DNA of 64,000 nucleotides from JAENVU01 sp963765075 (GTDB lineage Bacteria > Actinomycetota > Acidimicrobiia > IMCC26256 > JAENVU01): NCBI GenBank assembly GCA_963765075.1, contig CAVXVA010000004.1, positions 123,482 through 187,481 of the forward strand, given 5' to 3'. Shown here piece after piece: positions 18,182 through 25,884 of this stretch. Position numbers and translations under genes: made by a program. Each line of letters starts with the position of its first letter. The stretch's first letter is position 1. The notes beneath the pieces are model-generated. The model had not been told where the DNA came from and did not search any database. It saw only the letters and a program-made list of their open reading frames with translations.

Positions 18182-18214
18182 GGCAACCGGCAGGCAACCA
18201 GCCGGTGAACACCA
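18182..18214. promoter_or_regulatory. PHO-box-like array 2 (three 11-bp units)
   Basis: A second set of three units at 11-bp spacing: GGCAACC (18182), GGCAACC (18193) and GGTGAAC (18204). It lies 39 bp beyond the end of the third unit core of array 1 and about 70 bp before the phoU start, so it could serve phoU, pstS or both. The phase and consensus match array 1, which makes chance repetition unlikely. Confidence 0.5.
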
Positions 18215-18282
18215 AGCAAACTGACGCCGACGAGTGTTCCGGGTACGGTCCTGGGTCGAATCGCCGCGGTCAAGATGGCGAC

Positions 18283-18987
18283 ATGAACGGAGACGACGTG
18301 CCCGAAGCCGGCCCCGATGCCCGCAAGACCCTCCAGGACGAGCTCGACGAGGTCCGCGCCGACCTGATCCGTCTCGGCGCGCTCACGGGAGAGGCGATCA
18401 CCGCCGGAACCCAGGCGTTCCTCGACGGCGACCTCACGATGGCCGAACACGTCATCGGGGCCGACGACGTGATCGACGACCTGTACCACTCGATCGAGGA
18501 TCACATCATCCTGATCCTGGCGACGCAGTCACCCGTGGCAGCCGACCTCCGGGCCGTGATCACGATGCTGCGCATCAACCACGAGTTGGAGCGCGACGCC
18601 GACCTCATGGTCAACGTCGCCAAGACCACCCGGCGCATCTACCCGCACGAACTCGACCCCAAGACGCGCGGCATCGTCGACCGCATGGGAGTCCAGGCCG
18701 CGAACCAGACGCGACTGGCGATCGACGCGTTCGCGGACCGCGATCCGAGTTGGGCCTCCGCGCTCGCCGACATGGATGACGCCATGGACGAACTGAGCAA
18801 GAGCTTGTTCCGACACTCACTGACGCTGGGCACCAACGCCGACGAAGGCACCATCGTCAAGGCGATGCAGGTTGCACTGTTGGCGCGTCACTATGAACGC
18901 ATCGCCGACCATGCAGTGACCATCGCCGAACGGGTCCGCTTCATGGTGACCGGCACCCACGGCGAGCACGACCACGACCAGGACTAA
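18283..18987 (+). CDS. phoU: Phosphate-signalling complex protein PhoU
   Basis: A 234-residue all-helical PhoU with two three-helix repeats. DDLYHSIEDHIILILATQSPVAADLRAVITML is the first PhoU core (quoted here to ADLRAVITML as its signature), with INHELERDADLMVNVA. The second repeat ends LLARHYERIADHAVTIAERVRFM. PhoU binds the Pst transporter and kinase to keep the regulon off when phosphate is plentiful. The gene is divergent from pstS across the repeat arrays. The ATG at 18283 is used; a GTG at 18298 is possible. The tail GTHGEHDHDQD is His/Asp-rich. Confidence 0.92.
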   Translation: MNGDDVPEAGPDARKTLQDELDEVRADLIRLGALTGEAITAGTQAFLDGDLTMAEHVIGADDVIDDLYHSIEDHIILILATQSPVAADLRAVITMLRINHELERDADLMVNVAKTTRRIYPHELDPKTRGIVDRMGVQAANQTRLAIDAFADRDPSWASALADMDDAMDELSKSLFRHSLTLGTNADEGTIVKAMQVALLARHYERIADHAVTIAERVRFMVTGTHGEHDHDQD

Positions 18988-19016
18988 TCCCGGGTGACGC
19001 CGGACGGCGTGACGAG

Positions 19017-19289
19017 CTACTCGGTCTCTTCGTACCCGAGGTCCCACTCGAGGATCAGGTGCTCACGCTCCGCGTCGCGCGCGACTCGCTCGCGATTCCG
19101 ACGGAACTGTGGGTCGTGAGGGGGAAGGAGCTGGAGACGCGCCATGGCGCGCTGACGAAACTCGTCGACCACGATCCGGTCTCCGAAGACGCCCTGCACT
19201 TCCCAGTGGGGCGAGACCGGCCCGAGGTAGATCACCCGCACGTGACCTTGCGGTGGAACTTCCTCGAGCACTTCGGGTTCCTGGGCCAT
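19017..19289 (-). CDS. Hypothetical 90-residue protein
   Basis: A 90-residue charged cytoplasmic protein, family not recognised. It begins MAQEPEVLEEVPPQGHVRVIYLG, has a central GDRIVVDEFRQRAMARLQLLPPH, and ends in an Arg/Glu-rich segment (FRRNRERVARDAEREHLILEW). It lies downstream of htrA on the same strand but is separated from it by a strong hairpin (19329-19357). It converges with phoU 29 bp away. Codon use looks coding (GC-rich third positions). Function unknown. Confidence 0.5.
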   Translation of the reverse strand: MAQEPEVLEEVPPQGHVRVIYLGPVSPHWEVQGVFGDRIVVDEFRQRAMARLQLLPPHDPQFRRNRERVARDAEREHLILEWDLGYEETE

Positions 19290-19328
19290 CGGCGTTGCGC
19301 GTCCTTCGGAATCGACATCGGCGGAATT

Positions 19329-19357
19329 GGTCGGACCGGCCGTGAGCCGGTCCGACC
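19329..19357 (-). terminator. 12-bp perfect hairpin after htrA
   Basis: GGTCGGACCGGC and GCCGGTCCGACC form a perfect 12-bp stem with a CGTGA loop, 15 bp beyond the htrA stop. There is no U tract, as is common for actinobacterial terminators. It probably ends htrA transcription ahead of the 90-residue gene. Confidence 0.6.
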
Positions 19358-19371
19358 AGAACCGGGCGAGA

Positions 19372-20754
19372 TTAGCCGAGAGAGTCCGGGCGGGACCCGA
19401 GCACCACCTTGATCACCTCGGTCTTGCCGTCACGTTCGACGACCACATCGACCGAATCACCGGGCGCGAACCGCCGAATCGCCGACCCGACCGCCTCCGG
19501 ACCGGTCACGTCGCGACCGGCGATCTTGACGATCACATCGCCCTGCTTCATCCCGGCGTCATCGGCCGCGCTCCCGCGCGTGAGGTCCTGCACCCAGGCA
19601 CCTTGCTTGACCTGCAGGTTCTGCGAACGAGCAATCGCCGGAGTGACTTCACTGGTGCTCACACCCAGGAACGGGACCTCGACCTTCTTCCCCAGGCGCA
19701 GCTGCGCGATCACGGCCTTGGCCGAATCGATACTGATCGCAAACCCGACGTTCTGACTTCCGCCGGCGAGCGCGGTGTTGATACCGATCACCTCACCGTT
19801 GGCGTTGACGAGCGGACCTCCGGAGTTACCCGGGTTGATCGCGGCGTCGGTCTGGAGCATGTCGTACAGCGTGATGCCAGTTGATTCCTCGGGAACCGGG
19901 CGACCCTTCCCCGAGATGATCCCCTGCGTGACGCTCAACCCGCCCTGGAGGGCGAGCGCGTTCCCGACGGCGACCACTTGGTCGCCGACCTGGATTTCGT
20001 CCGAGGTCCCGAGCTTGGCGGTCGGCAGGTTCTTGGCATCGACCTTGATGACCGCAAGATCGAACTCGGCGGCCCGACCAAGCAGCTCGGCCGCCTGCTT
20101 GGTCCCATCGCCGAACTCGACTTCGATCCGGCCACGGGCGTTCTCGACGACGTGACTATTCGTGACGATCACACCGTCGGCCGAGATGACGAAGCCGGTT
20201 CCCTCTCCGCCGCTGCTCCCACCCGATCCGTTGAACAGACCGTCATCGACGGCCGCACCGGTACGAATCGCGACGACCGAGTTCTCGATCCGGGCGAGCA
20301 CGGCTTGGACGTCTTTGGCCTTGCCGATGACCGACGTGTTCTGGACCGGCCGCGACGCCCCGACGAGCACCGTTCGGTTGGTGCCCTTCGAGTCGTCGCG
20401 GGTCGCGACGGAGACTCCCGCGGCGGTGCCGCCACCGACGAGCGCACCCACCAGTGCACCGACGACGAACTGGCGCCAACCGGCCGGACGGTTCGGTGCT
20501 CCCGATTCGGTCGGAGGGACCGGTGGGGTCGGAGGCGTCCCATCCATCGTCGGTGGCGCGACCGGGGGAACCGGAGGGGGCGGGGCCTGGGACAACCAGG
20601 GGGCGCTGCCGGTGGCCATCGGCGCAGTCGCAGGCTCGGGAGGCGCGTCCGGCGCCGGAGGGGGCGCCCACGGCGACTGCTCCGCCGTCGGAACCTCCTC
20701 GGCAATCAGGTCGGATTCCGGTTCGGAGTCGGTCGGATCGGTGAAGTCGTTCAC
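19372..20754 (-). CDS. HtrA/DegP-type serine protease (PepD-like)
   Basis: A 460-residue membrane-anchored quality-control protease. The cytoplasmic head is very Pro-rich (PPPAPDAPPEP), then one membrane helix (FVVGALVGALVGGGTAAGVSV), a trypsin domain with an intact triad (TNSHVVE, DLAVIKV, NPGNSGGPLV) and a C-terminal PDZ domain (VQDLTRGSAADDAGMKQGD). The GTG start at 20754 follows AAGAGG by about 8 nt and lies some 40 nt after an ECF-type promoter (20798-20823). An upstream ATG at 20883 would precede that promoter. It clusters with the sigma/anti-sigma/RseB genes, as mycobacterial htrA does with sigE-rseA, which points to an envelope-stress role. Confidence 0.88.
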   Translation of the reverse strand: MNDFTDPTDSEPESDLIAEEVPTAEQSPWAPPPAPDAPPEPATAPMATGSAPWLSQAPPPPVPPVAPPTMDGTPPTPPVPPTESGAPNRPAGWRQFVVGALVGALVGGGTAAGVSVATRDDSKGTNRTVLVGASRPVQNTSVIGKAKDVQAVLARIENSVVAIRTGAAVDDGLFNGSGGSSGGEGTGFVISADGVIVTNSHVVENARGRIEVEFGDGTKQAAELLGRAAEFDLAVIKVDAKNLPTAKLGTSDEIQVGDQVVAVGNALALQGGLSVTQGIISGKGRPVPEESTGITLYDMLQTDAAINPGNSGGPLVNANGEVIGINTALAGGSQNVGFAISIDSAKAVIAQLRLGKKVEVPFLGVSTSEVTPAIARSQNLQVKQGAWVQDLTRGSAADDAGMKQGDVIVKIAGRDVTGPEAVGSAIRRFAPGDSVDVVVERDGKTEVIKVVLGSRPDSLG

Positions 20755-20797
20755 GTTGGCGGCCTCTTCAGGGGGGAAGGTTTCGGTCGTGGTGCAC

Positions 20798-20823
20798 AAC
20801 GATTGCTCGAGGAGGAGCGTTCC
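20798..20823 (-). promoter_or_regulatory. ECF (SigE-type) promoter of htrA
   Basis: On the minus strand GGAAC (20823-20819) and CGTT (20801-20798) are separated by 17 bp, matching the GGAAC-N16-18-CGTT consensus of actinobacterial SigE/SigH-type ECF factors. It lies about 44 bp before the chosen htrA start. The sigma gene itself and the divergent whiB carry the same signature. Confidence 0.65.
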
Positions 20824-20867
20824 AAACCCAGCTGAACATCGACTGAGAGTTCGATGCACATTCAGCG

Positions 20868-20893
20868 GGAACCATTTCGGCACGCGTACCGTT
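20868..20893 (+). promoter_or_regulatory. ECF (SigE-type) promoter of whiB
   Basis: GGAAC (20868-20872), a 17-bp spacer and CGTT (20890-20893) stand 11 nt before the whiB ATG at 20905. It is back to back with the htrA promoter and has the same consensus. It also argues against the in-frame ATG at 20854, which lies upstream of it. Confidence 0.65.
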
Positions 20894-20904
20894 TCACAGT
20901 ACGC

Positions 20905-21180
20905 ATGGACGAGCTACCGATCCCCGAATACGACGCCGAGCACACGTGGATGCTGTCTGGGCTTTGCCGCGACCGCGAACCGTCGTTCTTCTTCCCCTCC
21001 GATGGTGTTGGCGTCGAACGCGCCCGCCGCGTGTGCGCGACGTGTCCGGTCGTGAGCGAATGCCTCGAGTACGCGCTGACGTATCGCATCGAGCATGGCG
21101 TGTGGGGTGGTGCGTCCGAGCGCGAGCGTCGGCGCATCCTGCGCAGCCGCCGCGCCGACCGGGTCGCTATTTCCAACTGA
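20905..21180 (+). CDS. WhiB-family iron-sulfur transcription factor
   Basis: A 91-residue Wbl protein. Four Cys ligate a [4Fe-4S] cluster: one in GLCRD, then RVCATCPVVSEC in CxxCxxxxxC spacing. The GVWGG turn and basic SERERRRILRSRRADR tail follow, for contact with the primary sigma factor and DNA. Wbl proteins sense redox or nitric oxide and control stress and division genes. The start at 20905 is chosen from the ECF promoter just upstream. The last 14 bp overlap the end of the convergent rseB-like gene. Confidence 0.88.
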   Translation: MDELPIPEYDAEHTWMLSGLCRDREPSFFFPSDGVGVERARRVCATCPVVSECLEYALTYRIEHGVWGGASERERRRILRSRRADRVAISN

Positions 21181-22172
21181 ACGGGTTGGTGACGAACCGT
21201 ACGGTTCGCGCCCACCCGGACTCTGGGCTCGGAAGCAGGTCGGCCACGATCGCCGCCTGATCGCGACCCGACGCGTCGGTCACACAGGTCAGCGTGTCCG
21301 GGCCGGACTGCCATACAAGGACACTCCCCACCGAGGTCCGGTACCGGCGCGCCCGGGCCGAACCGACCTCCATCGGCCTGCCGCCCTCGGGCAACGACTC
21401 CCAGTCGAGCGCTCCGGCCCGTCGGAACACCGACGCCTCGAACACTCCGTCGCTATAGCGGAGTTGGGTTTCGTGACGAGGCAACCGGAGACTCTCGATC
21501 AGCACGAAACCGTCACCCAGCGTGCGCGGGGTCCCCGACGGCGGCTCGGCCATACGGACCGGGGCACTGTTCCCGACCGCGCGGAGCATCGAGCATGCCG
21601 CGGCGCCGGTGCATGCCTTCGAGTGCCACGAACTCCATCCGGTTGGTCGGCGCGCCGGAATCATCGAACCGCTCCCGGCGCAACATCAGCCCCGTCTCTC
21701 GGTCCACGGCCATGCGCTCGACCACGCGCCGATCGTGCCGGATGACGACGGCGTCGGTCGGACGACCGACGATGCGAGGCCCCCGCCGCCGAACGACGTC
21801 GTACTTCGAGCCGATCGCCGGCGCGGCCGGCTCCCGGCCGCCGGACCACAGGGTCGTCCAACGTTGTTCGGATCGCAGCCACGACCTGCCGTTGTGCTGG
21901 AGCACGCGACCGTCGGCAACTCGCAATCCGCCGTCGATCGCCACGACGGGCAACGTCTCGCGGTGTCGGCCTCGAGGGTCATGCCAGGCCAACTCGACGG
22001 TGCCTCGAAACTCGTAGTCGTGGATCGCGTCCCGCGCCCGATCCAGGGCTCGATCGGCAGGGTTCGCCGGATACGCGGCGCTCGTGATCGCCCCTGGGAT
22101 CGCGCCGCCGACGACCGCCACGAGCACGACCATTCCGGGTGCCAGCCGAGTCGACCAGCGTCGCACCGTCAC
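21167..22172 (-). CDS. RseB/MucB-like periplasmic regulator (frameshifted)
   Basis: The product has a signal-anchor helix (LAPGMVVLVAVVGGAIPGAI) followed by an extracytoplasmic domain that resembles RseB/MucB: YEFRGTVELAWHD, RHDRRVVERMAVDRETGLMLRRERFD, and the C-terminal GFVLIESLRLPRHETQLRYSDG with a late VLVWQSGPDTLTCVTDAS. RseB-type proteins shield the anti-sigma factor from proteolysis. The frame breaks near 21570. Removing one G from CGGGAAC gives APRGRNSAPVRMAEPP and one protein of about 334 residues. The GTG at 22172 overlaps the anti-sigma stop (GTGA). Co-location with an ECF sigma and htrA supports the call. Confidence 0.7.
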
Positions 22173-22618
22173 CGACCCAAGCCCGTCGGTGCGCCAAGCG
22201 GCGCGAGACCCGAGACCGGATCTCCGGATGAGGCGACGCCGGCCTGGTGGGTCCGAATGTCGGCGGCCAACGCCGGGCGGGCGCGATTCACCCCGGGAAC
22301 GAGGACGGCGACGACCAACGCCGCCGCCGCCGCGACGCCGGCCGCGACCGCAGTCGATCGGTGTCGCCATGATCGGGAGCGTCGTTCGTCGAGGCTGACC
22401 ACAACGTCATCCACGCGGGTCAGGCCCTCGAGGAATCCCGCGGGCGGTTCGACGACTTCCAGCGCACGAACGAGCGACCGAGTGGCTTCGATCTCGGCGA
22501 CCGCGTCACGGTGCCCCGAATCACTCTCCAGCAACGCCGCGAAGGTCGCGCGGTCCGGATCGGTGAGCTCACCGTCGAGCCATGCAGACGCGCGATCGTC
22601 CTCGAACGGACCCGTCAT
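22169..22618 (-). CDS. Anti-sigma factor (RseA/RsiW-like, membrane-anchored)
   Basis: A 149-residue protein with an N-terminal helical sigma-binding domain (DDRASAWLDGELTDPDRATF, typical of zinc-type anti-sigmas), a linker, one membrane helix (TAVAAGVAAAAALVVAVLV) and a short outer tail. The usual HxxxCxxC zinc ligands are absent; there is GHRDAVAEIEATRSLV instead, so it is a zinc-less form. It overlaps the sigma gene upstream (ATGA) and the RseB-like gene downstream (GTGA), so the three are translated as a unit. Inferred function: holding the ECF sigma at the membrane until regulated proteolysis. Confidence 0.78.
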   Translation of the reverse strand: MTGPFEDDRASAWLDGELTDPDRATFAALLESDSGHRDAVAEIEATRSLVRALEVVEPPAGFLEGLTRVDDVVVSLDERRSRSWRHRSTAVAAGVAAAAALVVAVLVPGVNRARPALAADIRTHQAGVASSGDPVSGLAPLGAPTGLGR

Positions 22619-23133
22619 GTCAGCACGCCCCGGTGCAGGAGCTCGGCCCGGAGCATCCGGCGGCCGCGATGCAGTCGCGACCGAACCGTTCCCACCGGAA
22701 TGTCGAGCGCGCGAGCGATCGATTCGTAGGTCTGATCGGCAACATCACAGAGCACGACCGGCACGCGGAACTCCTCGGGCAGCGCGTTGATGGCGGCTTG
22801 GATTTCCGTCGAGAGCCCCGACGCGTCGGCCACGACATCCGCGGATTCGCTGGGCGGCAGCACCAGATCCGGATTCTCGGGAAGCGCGTGCACCGGCCGG
22901 CGCGCCTGCTTGCGCTTGTCATCCAAGAACACGTTCGTCACGATGCGAGCCAACCATCCTTCGAGCGATCCCGGCTCGTACGTCGCAAGGCCACGGCGCA
23001 CCCGTAGCAGCGACTCCTGAACCAGATCCCGGGCATCATCTGGGTTGCCGGTCAGGCGATACGCCACGTTGTACAGGAATCGCCCATGGTGTTCGGCGAC
23101 TTCCTCCCACGTGGGGACACCGTCTGACGTCAT
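22615..23133 (-). CDS. ECF RNA polymerase sigma factor (SigE-like)
   Basis: A 172-residue sigma-70 family ECF factor. Region 2 is FLYNVAYRLTGNPDDARDLVQESLLRV with SLEGWLARIVTNVFLDDKRK (quoted in part). Region 4 is ALPEEFRVPVVLCDVADQTYESIARALD, with IPVGTVRSRLHRGRRMLR. It is followed by an anti-sigma factor and an RseB-like gene in overlapping frames, with htrA and tatA close by, as around mycobacterial sigE. The ATG at 23133 is used because a SigE-type promoter ends 3 nt before it, implying a leaderless, autoregulated message; a GTG at 23148 is less likely. Confidence 0.85.
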   Translation of the reverse strand: MTSDGVPTWEEVAEHHGRFLYNVAYRLTGNPDDARDLVQESLLRVRRGLATYEPGSLEGWLARIVTNVFLDDKRKQARRPVHALPENPDLVLPPSESADVVADASGLSTEIQAAINALPEEFRVPVVLCDVADQTYESIARALDIPVGTVRSRLHRGRRMLRAELLHRGVLT

Positions 23134-23136
23134 CTC

Positions 23137-23163
23137 AACGACCCGCACGGGTCGGAGGGTTCC
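23137..23163 (-). promoter_or_regulatory. Autoregulatory ECF promoter of the sigma gene
   Basis: On the minus strand GGAAC (23163-23159) and CGTT (23140-23137) are 18 bp apart and sit directly before the ATG at 23133. The same pair of boxes precedes htrA and whiB, so the sigma factor probably drives its own operon together with those two genes. Confidence 0.6.
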
Positions 23164-23226
23164 CGATCACCCGAGAAATCGCTCGTATGGATCGGAAAGG
23201 CCGAAAGAGCCCAGTCAGGAGAAGGC

Positions 23227-23412
23227 TTATCCCTCTTTGGCCGGGTCGTCGCTCTTCGCCGGCTCGTCCTTGGATCCTTCATCCAACCCGGTCTTGAACT
23301 CCTTCTGAGCCTGACCGAGGGACCGGGCCAACTTGGGAATCTTGGCCCCGCCGAAGAGCACCACGACCACAGCGAGAACGATGAGAAGTTCTGGAGCACC
23401 AAGACCGAACAT
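23227..23412 (-). CDS. tatA: Twin-arginine translocase subunit TatA
   Basis: A 61-residue TatA/E. It has an N-terminal membrane helix after GAPELLIVLAVVVVLFGGAKIPKLARSLG, of which the FG-A-K-IP hinge and amphipathic helix are diagnostic, then an acidic/lysine tail. TatA oligomers form the conduit for folded proteins carrying twin-Arg signals. GGAAGGA lies about 10 nt before the ATG. It sits just upstream of the sigma gene on the same strand, and Tat genes also neighbour sigE-htrA in mycobacteria. TatC is not in the window. Confidence 0.9.
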   Translation of the reverse strand: MFGLGAPELLIVLAVVVVLFGGAKIPKLARSLGQAQKEFKTGLDEGSKDEPAKSDDPAKEG

Positions 23413-23448
23413 CGAGCGTCCGTCCTTCCGGTTGTGGACGGGTCCAGA

Positions 23449-24468
23449 CTACCCCGCGCTCGGCGCACGTTCTGCACCACCAACTGCGTGGGCCAGCAGT
23501 TCCATGTCGTCGGGCGACCCGAGATGAAACGGCACCGCGCCGACCCCCAGAATCAGCGTCTCCACACCCAGTTGGTTCCAGCCGGCGACCTGCTCCTGCA
23601 CCTGTTCGACGGTGCCGACCAGCCGGCCCCGGCGCCACTGCTCGAGGGTGACGCGGTCGAGCACGCCGGCCGGCGTGTTCTCGCGGAGCCGATCGAAGCG
23701 GCGTTCGAGGTCGGCTTCGTCCTCACCACACAGGGCGTAGAGCCCGAGAGAGCACCACACCGACTCGGGATCCCGGCCGATCCGCTCGCATTCGCGGTCG
23801 AGTACGGATCGCCGTTCCGCGTACTCCTCGGGAGTCCAGACCCAACACGTGTTCCAGCCGTCGGCGCGTTCGGCGACGAGTCGGAGCAGCCGATCGCCCT
23901 TGCCCCCGACGAAGACCGGTGGCCGCGGCCGCTGGACTGCGGTCGGGAAGTTCCGAGCGCCGTCGGTGTGATGGAACCGACCGTCGAACACGAGCGGCCC
24001 GCCGGATTCGCCGAGGAGCGCCTTCAGGACTTCGAGCGCTTCCCGCAATCGCGCAAGCCGTTCGCCGGGCGTCGGGAAATCCATCCCGATCGCGGCATAT
24101 TCGGGCTCGTACCACCCGGCACCGAGCCCGACATCGATCCGACCACCCGAGATTCGGTCGAGGGTCGCCAACGCTTTGGCCAACACCGACGCCGGCCGCA
24201 ACGCCTCGCAGAACACCAAGGTCCCGAGCCGGGCGTGCTCCAGCTCGTGGGCCAGGGCGGCCATGGTCACGATGGGCTCGAACGCGGCCTCGGGCTCCGG
24301 ACTCCCGCCGTACTTCGCGATGTCGAGGAAGAGGTGGTCCGAGACCCACAACGAATCGAACCCGACGGCCTCGGCCCGCCGGGCGACTCCGAGCAATGTC
24401 GACCAGGTCAACGGGTGTTCACCCACCACAGAAAAGTCGTATTGGGGAAGCGCCAGCCCGAACCTCAC
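23449..24468 (-). CDS. LLM-class (F420-dependent) oxidoreductase
   Basis: A 339-residue luciferase-like monooxygenase-fold protein (TIM barrel). It opens VRFGLALPQYDFSVVGEHPL and contains GFDSLWVSDHLF, ATLDRISGGRIDVGLGAGW, with PVFVGGKGDRLLRLVAERADGWN (quoted in pieces). This wording is typical of actinobacterial F420-dependent members acting on xenobiotics, sugars or lipids; the substrate is unknown. The GTG at 24468 is 7 nt after TAGAGT on the minus strand, a leaderless start. It is divergent from the formimidoyltransferase gene. Confidence 0.82.
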   Translation of the reverse strand: MRFGLALPQYDFSVVGEHPLTWSTLLGVARRAEAVGFDSLWVSDHLFLDIAKYGGSPEPEAAFEPIVTMAALAHELEHARLGTLVFCEALRPASVLAKALATLDRISGGRIDVGLGAGWYEPEYAAIGMDFPTPGERLARLREALEVLKALLGESGGPLVFDGRFHHTDGARNFPTAVQRPRPPVFVGGKGDRLLRLVAERADGWNTCWVWTPEEYAERRSVLDRECERIGRDPESVWCSLGLYALCGEDEADLERRFDRLRENTPAGVLDRVTLEQWRRGRLVGTVEQVQEQVAGWNQLGVETLILGVGAVPFHLGSPDDMELLAHAVGGAERAPSAG

Positions 24469-24561
24469 CGGCCTGACTCTAGAACTCGACGGCCGGATGT
24501 CTCCGGACCCGCGCCCGACCGCGCAAGCGGGCACGCGCCGAACTGCCCGTAGCCTGCAGCC

Positions 24562-25404
24562 GTGCTCGAAACCGTGATCAACGTGTCGGAAGGTCGCGAT
24601 GACCGTGTGATCGACGCGATCGGCGGCGCCGCCGGGACCTCGCTGCTCGATATCCACCGTGACCGTGACCACCATCGCAGTGTGTTCACGCTCGCGGCTC
24701 GCGATCCGGGAACCACCGAGGCGGCGGCGCGGCGCCTCGCCGGCGTGGTGATGGCCGACCTCGACATCACGCGTCATGCCGGGGTGCATCCGCGGCTCGG
24801 GGTCCTCGATGTCGTGCCCTTCATTGCGCTCGAACCCACTCCCGCCGACATCGCGACCCGCGCCGGCATCGCCTTTGGTCACTGGCTCGCCAACACCCAC
24901 GGCGTGCCGGTGTTCTTCTACGGCGACGCGAGCCCAGCAGCTCACACCCTCCCCGAGATCCGGCGCGACGCGTTCTCGCTCATCGTTCCCGACTGCGGGC
25001 CGCCGACTCCTCACCCCCGCTACGGCGCCACCGTCGTGGGAAGCCGACCGCCACTCATCGCGGTCAACGTGGAACTCGCGAGTCGCGACCTCGACACCGC
25101 GCGACAGATCGCCGGGGCGGTGCGTGAGCGCGACGGTGGGCTCGCGGGCGTGCGGTCGCTCGGCCTCGAACTGCCAACCAATGGATCCGTTCAGGTCAGC
25201 ATGAACCTGGTCGACCTTTCGGCGACCGGCATCGAACTCGCGTGCCGGACCGTCGCCGAACAGGCGCGCCGACGCGGCATCGAGGTCCGAAGGATCGAAC
25301 TCGTCGGATTGATGCCGGCCGCGGAGCTACGCCGATGTTCGTCCGAGTTCAAGGAGTGGGCCGGATTGACCGACGCGTCGACGGTCGAAGCCCGCGCTCG
25401 GTAG
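24562..25404 (+). CDS. Glutamate formimidoyltransferase (FTCD N-terminal type)
   Basis: A 280-residue stand-alone formimidoyltransferase, which moves the formimino group between formiminoglutamate and tetrahydrofolate in histidine degradation. Diagnostic stretches are ETVINVSEGRDDRVIDAI, DIHRDRDHHRSVFTLA, RHAGVHPRLGVLDVVPFIAL and MNLVDLSATGI. His in DHHRSV and RHAGVHPR form the folate/catalytic site. There is no cyclodeaminase domain and no other hut gene nearby. The GTG start is 6 nt after TAGCCT (24550-24555). Confidence 0.85.
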   Translation: MLETVINVSEGRDDRVIDAIGGAAGTSLLDIHRDRDHHRSVFTLAARDPGTTEAAARRLAGVVMADLDITRHAGVHPRLGVLDVVPFIALEPTPADIATRAGIAFGHWLANTHGVPVFFYGDASPAAHTLPEIRRDAFSLIVPDCGPPTPHPRYGATVVGSRPPLIAVNVELASRDLDTARQIAGAVRERDGGLAGVRSLGLELPTNGSVQVSMNLVDLSATGIELACRTVAEQARRRGIEVRRIELVGLMPAAELRRCSSEFKEWAGLTDASTVEARAR

Positions 25405-25425
25405 GCCCGAGGTCCGAGTCCGAGG

Positions 25426-25722
25426 TCAGGCGGTTGCGGCGGCCGCGGCTCGACGGGCCAGGGCCCGCTGACGCCGAAGGCGACGACGCTCACGCTCGCT
25501 GAGCCCGCCCCAAATACCGAACTTCTCCCCGTTGACCAGGGCGTACTCGAGGCAGTCGACTCGAACTTCACAGTTCGAACACACCGACTTGGCTTCCCGG
25601 GTCGATGCGCCCCGTTCCGGGAAGAACAGATCGGGATCAACCCCGAGACAGTTCGCCCGTTCCTGCCAACGCTTGTCTCCCGCTTGGCTCCCTTGCACAT
25701 GAGCCACGATCATTTCCCTCAC
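25426..25722 (-). CDS. WhiB-family iron-sulfur transcription factor (WhiB1-like)
   Basis: A 98-residue Wbl protein. Cluster ligands are the Cys of RANCLGVD and SVCSNCEVRVDCLEYAL. Then FGIWGG and a long basic tail (SERERRRLRRQRALARRAA). The wording of the N-terminal half and the KFGIWGGLSERERR turn are closest to WhiB1, an essential NO-responsive regulator in mycobacteria. The start could be GTG 25722 or ATG 25713. A sigma-A-like promoter is proposed at 25783-25811, leaving a leader of about 50 nt. Confidence 0.88.
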   Translation of the reverse strand: MREMIVAHVQGSQAGDKRWQERANCLGVDPDLFFPERGASTREAKSVCSNCEVRVDCLEYALVNGEKFGIWGGLSERERRRLRRQRALARRAAAAATA

Positions 25723-25782
25723 CGGCGATCCCCTTCCGATTCGACGCCGATGGCACGTAATGACGCCCGTGGAACTACAACG

Positions 25783-25811
25783 GTGTTACTTTGCCAGCAC
25801 AAAGCGGCCAA
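25783..25811 (-). promoter_or_regulatory. Possible housekeeping promoter of the WhiB1-like gene
   Basis: On the minus strand TTGGCC (25811-25806) and TAACAC (25788-25783) are 17 bp apart. The surrounding DNA is unusually AT-rich for the window. The match is only fair, so this is tentative. Confidence 0.3.
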
Positions 25812-25884
25812 TGCAAGCGGAAGATCATTTTTCTGCCTGAGATGCCTGCGCGATCTGCGATCGAGACCGCCGCCGGCGTGGGTT

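Noticed and set aside
20854..20904. Upstream ATG for the first whiB
   Set aside because: It lies before the GGAAC-N17-CGTT promoter, so a transcript from that promoter would not include it.
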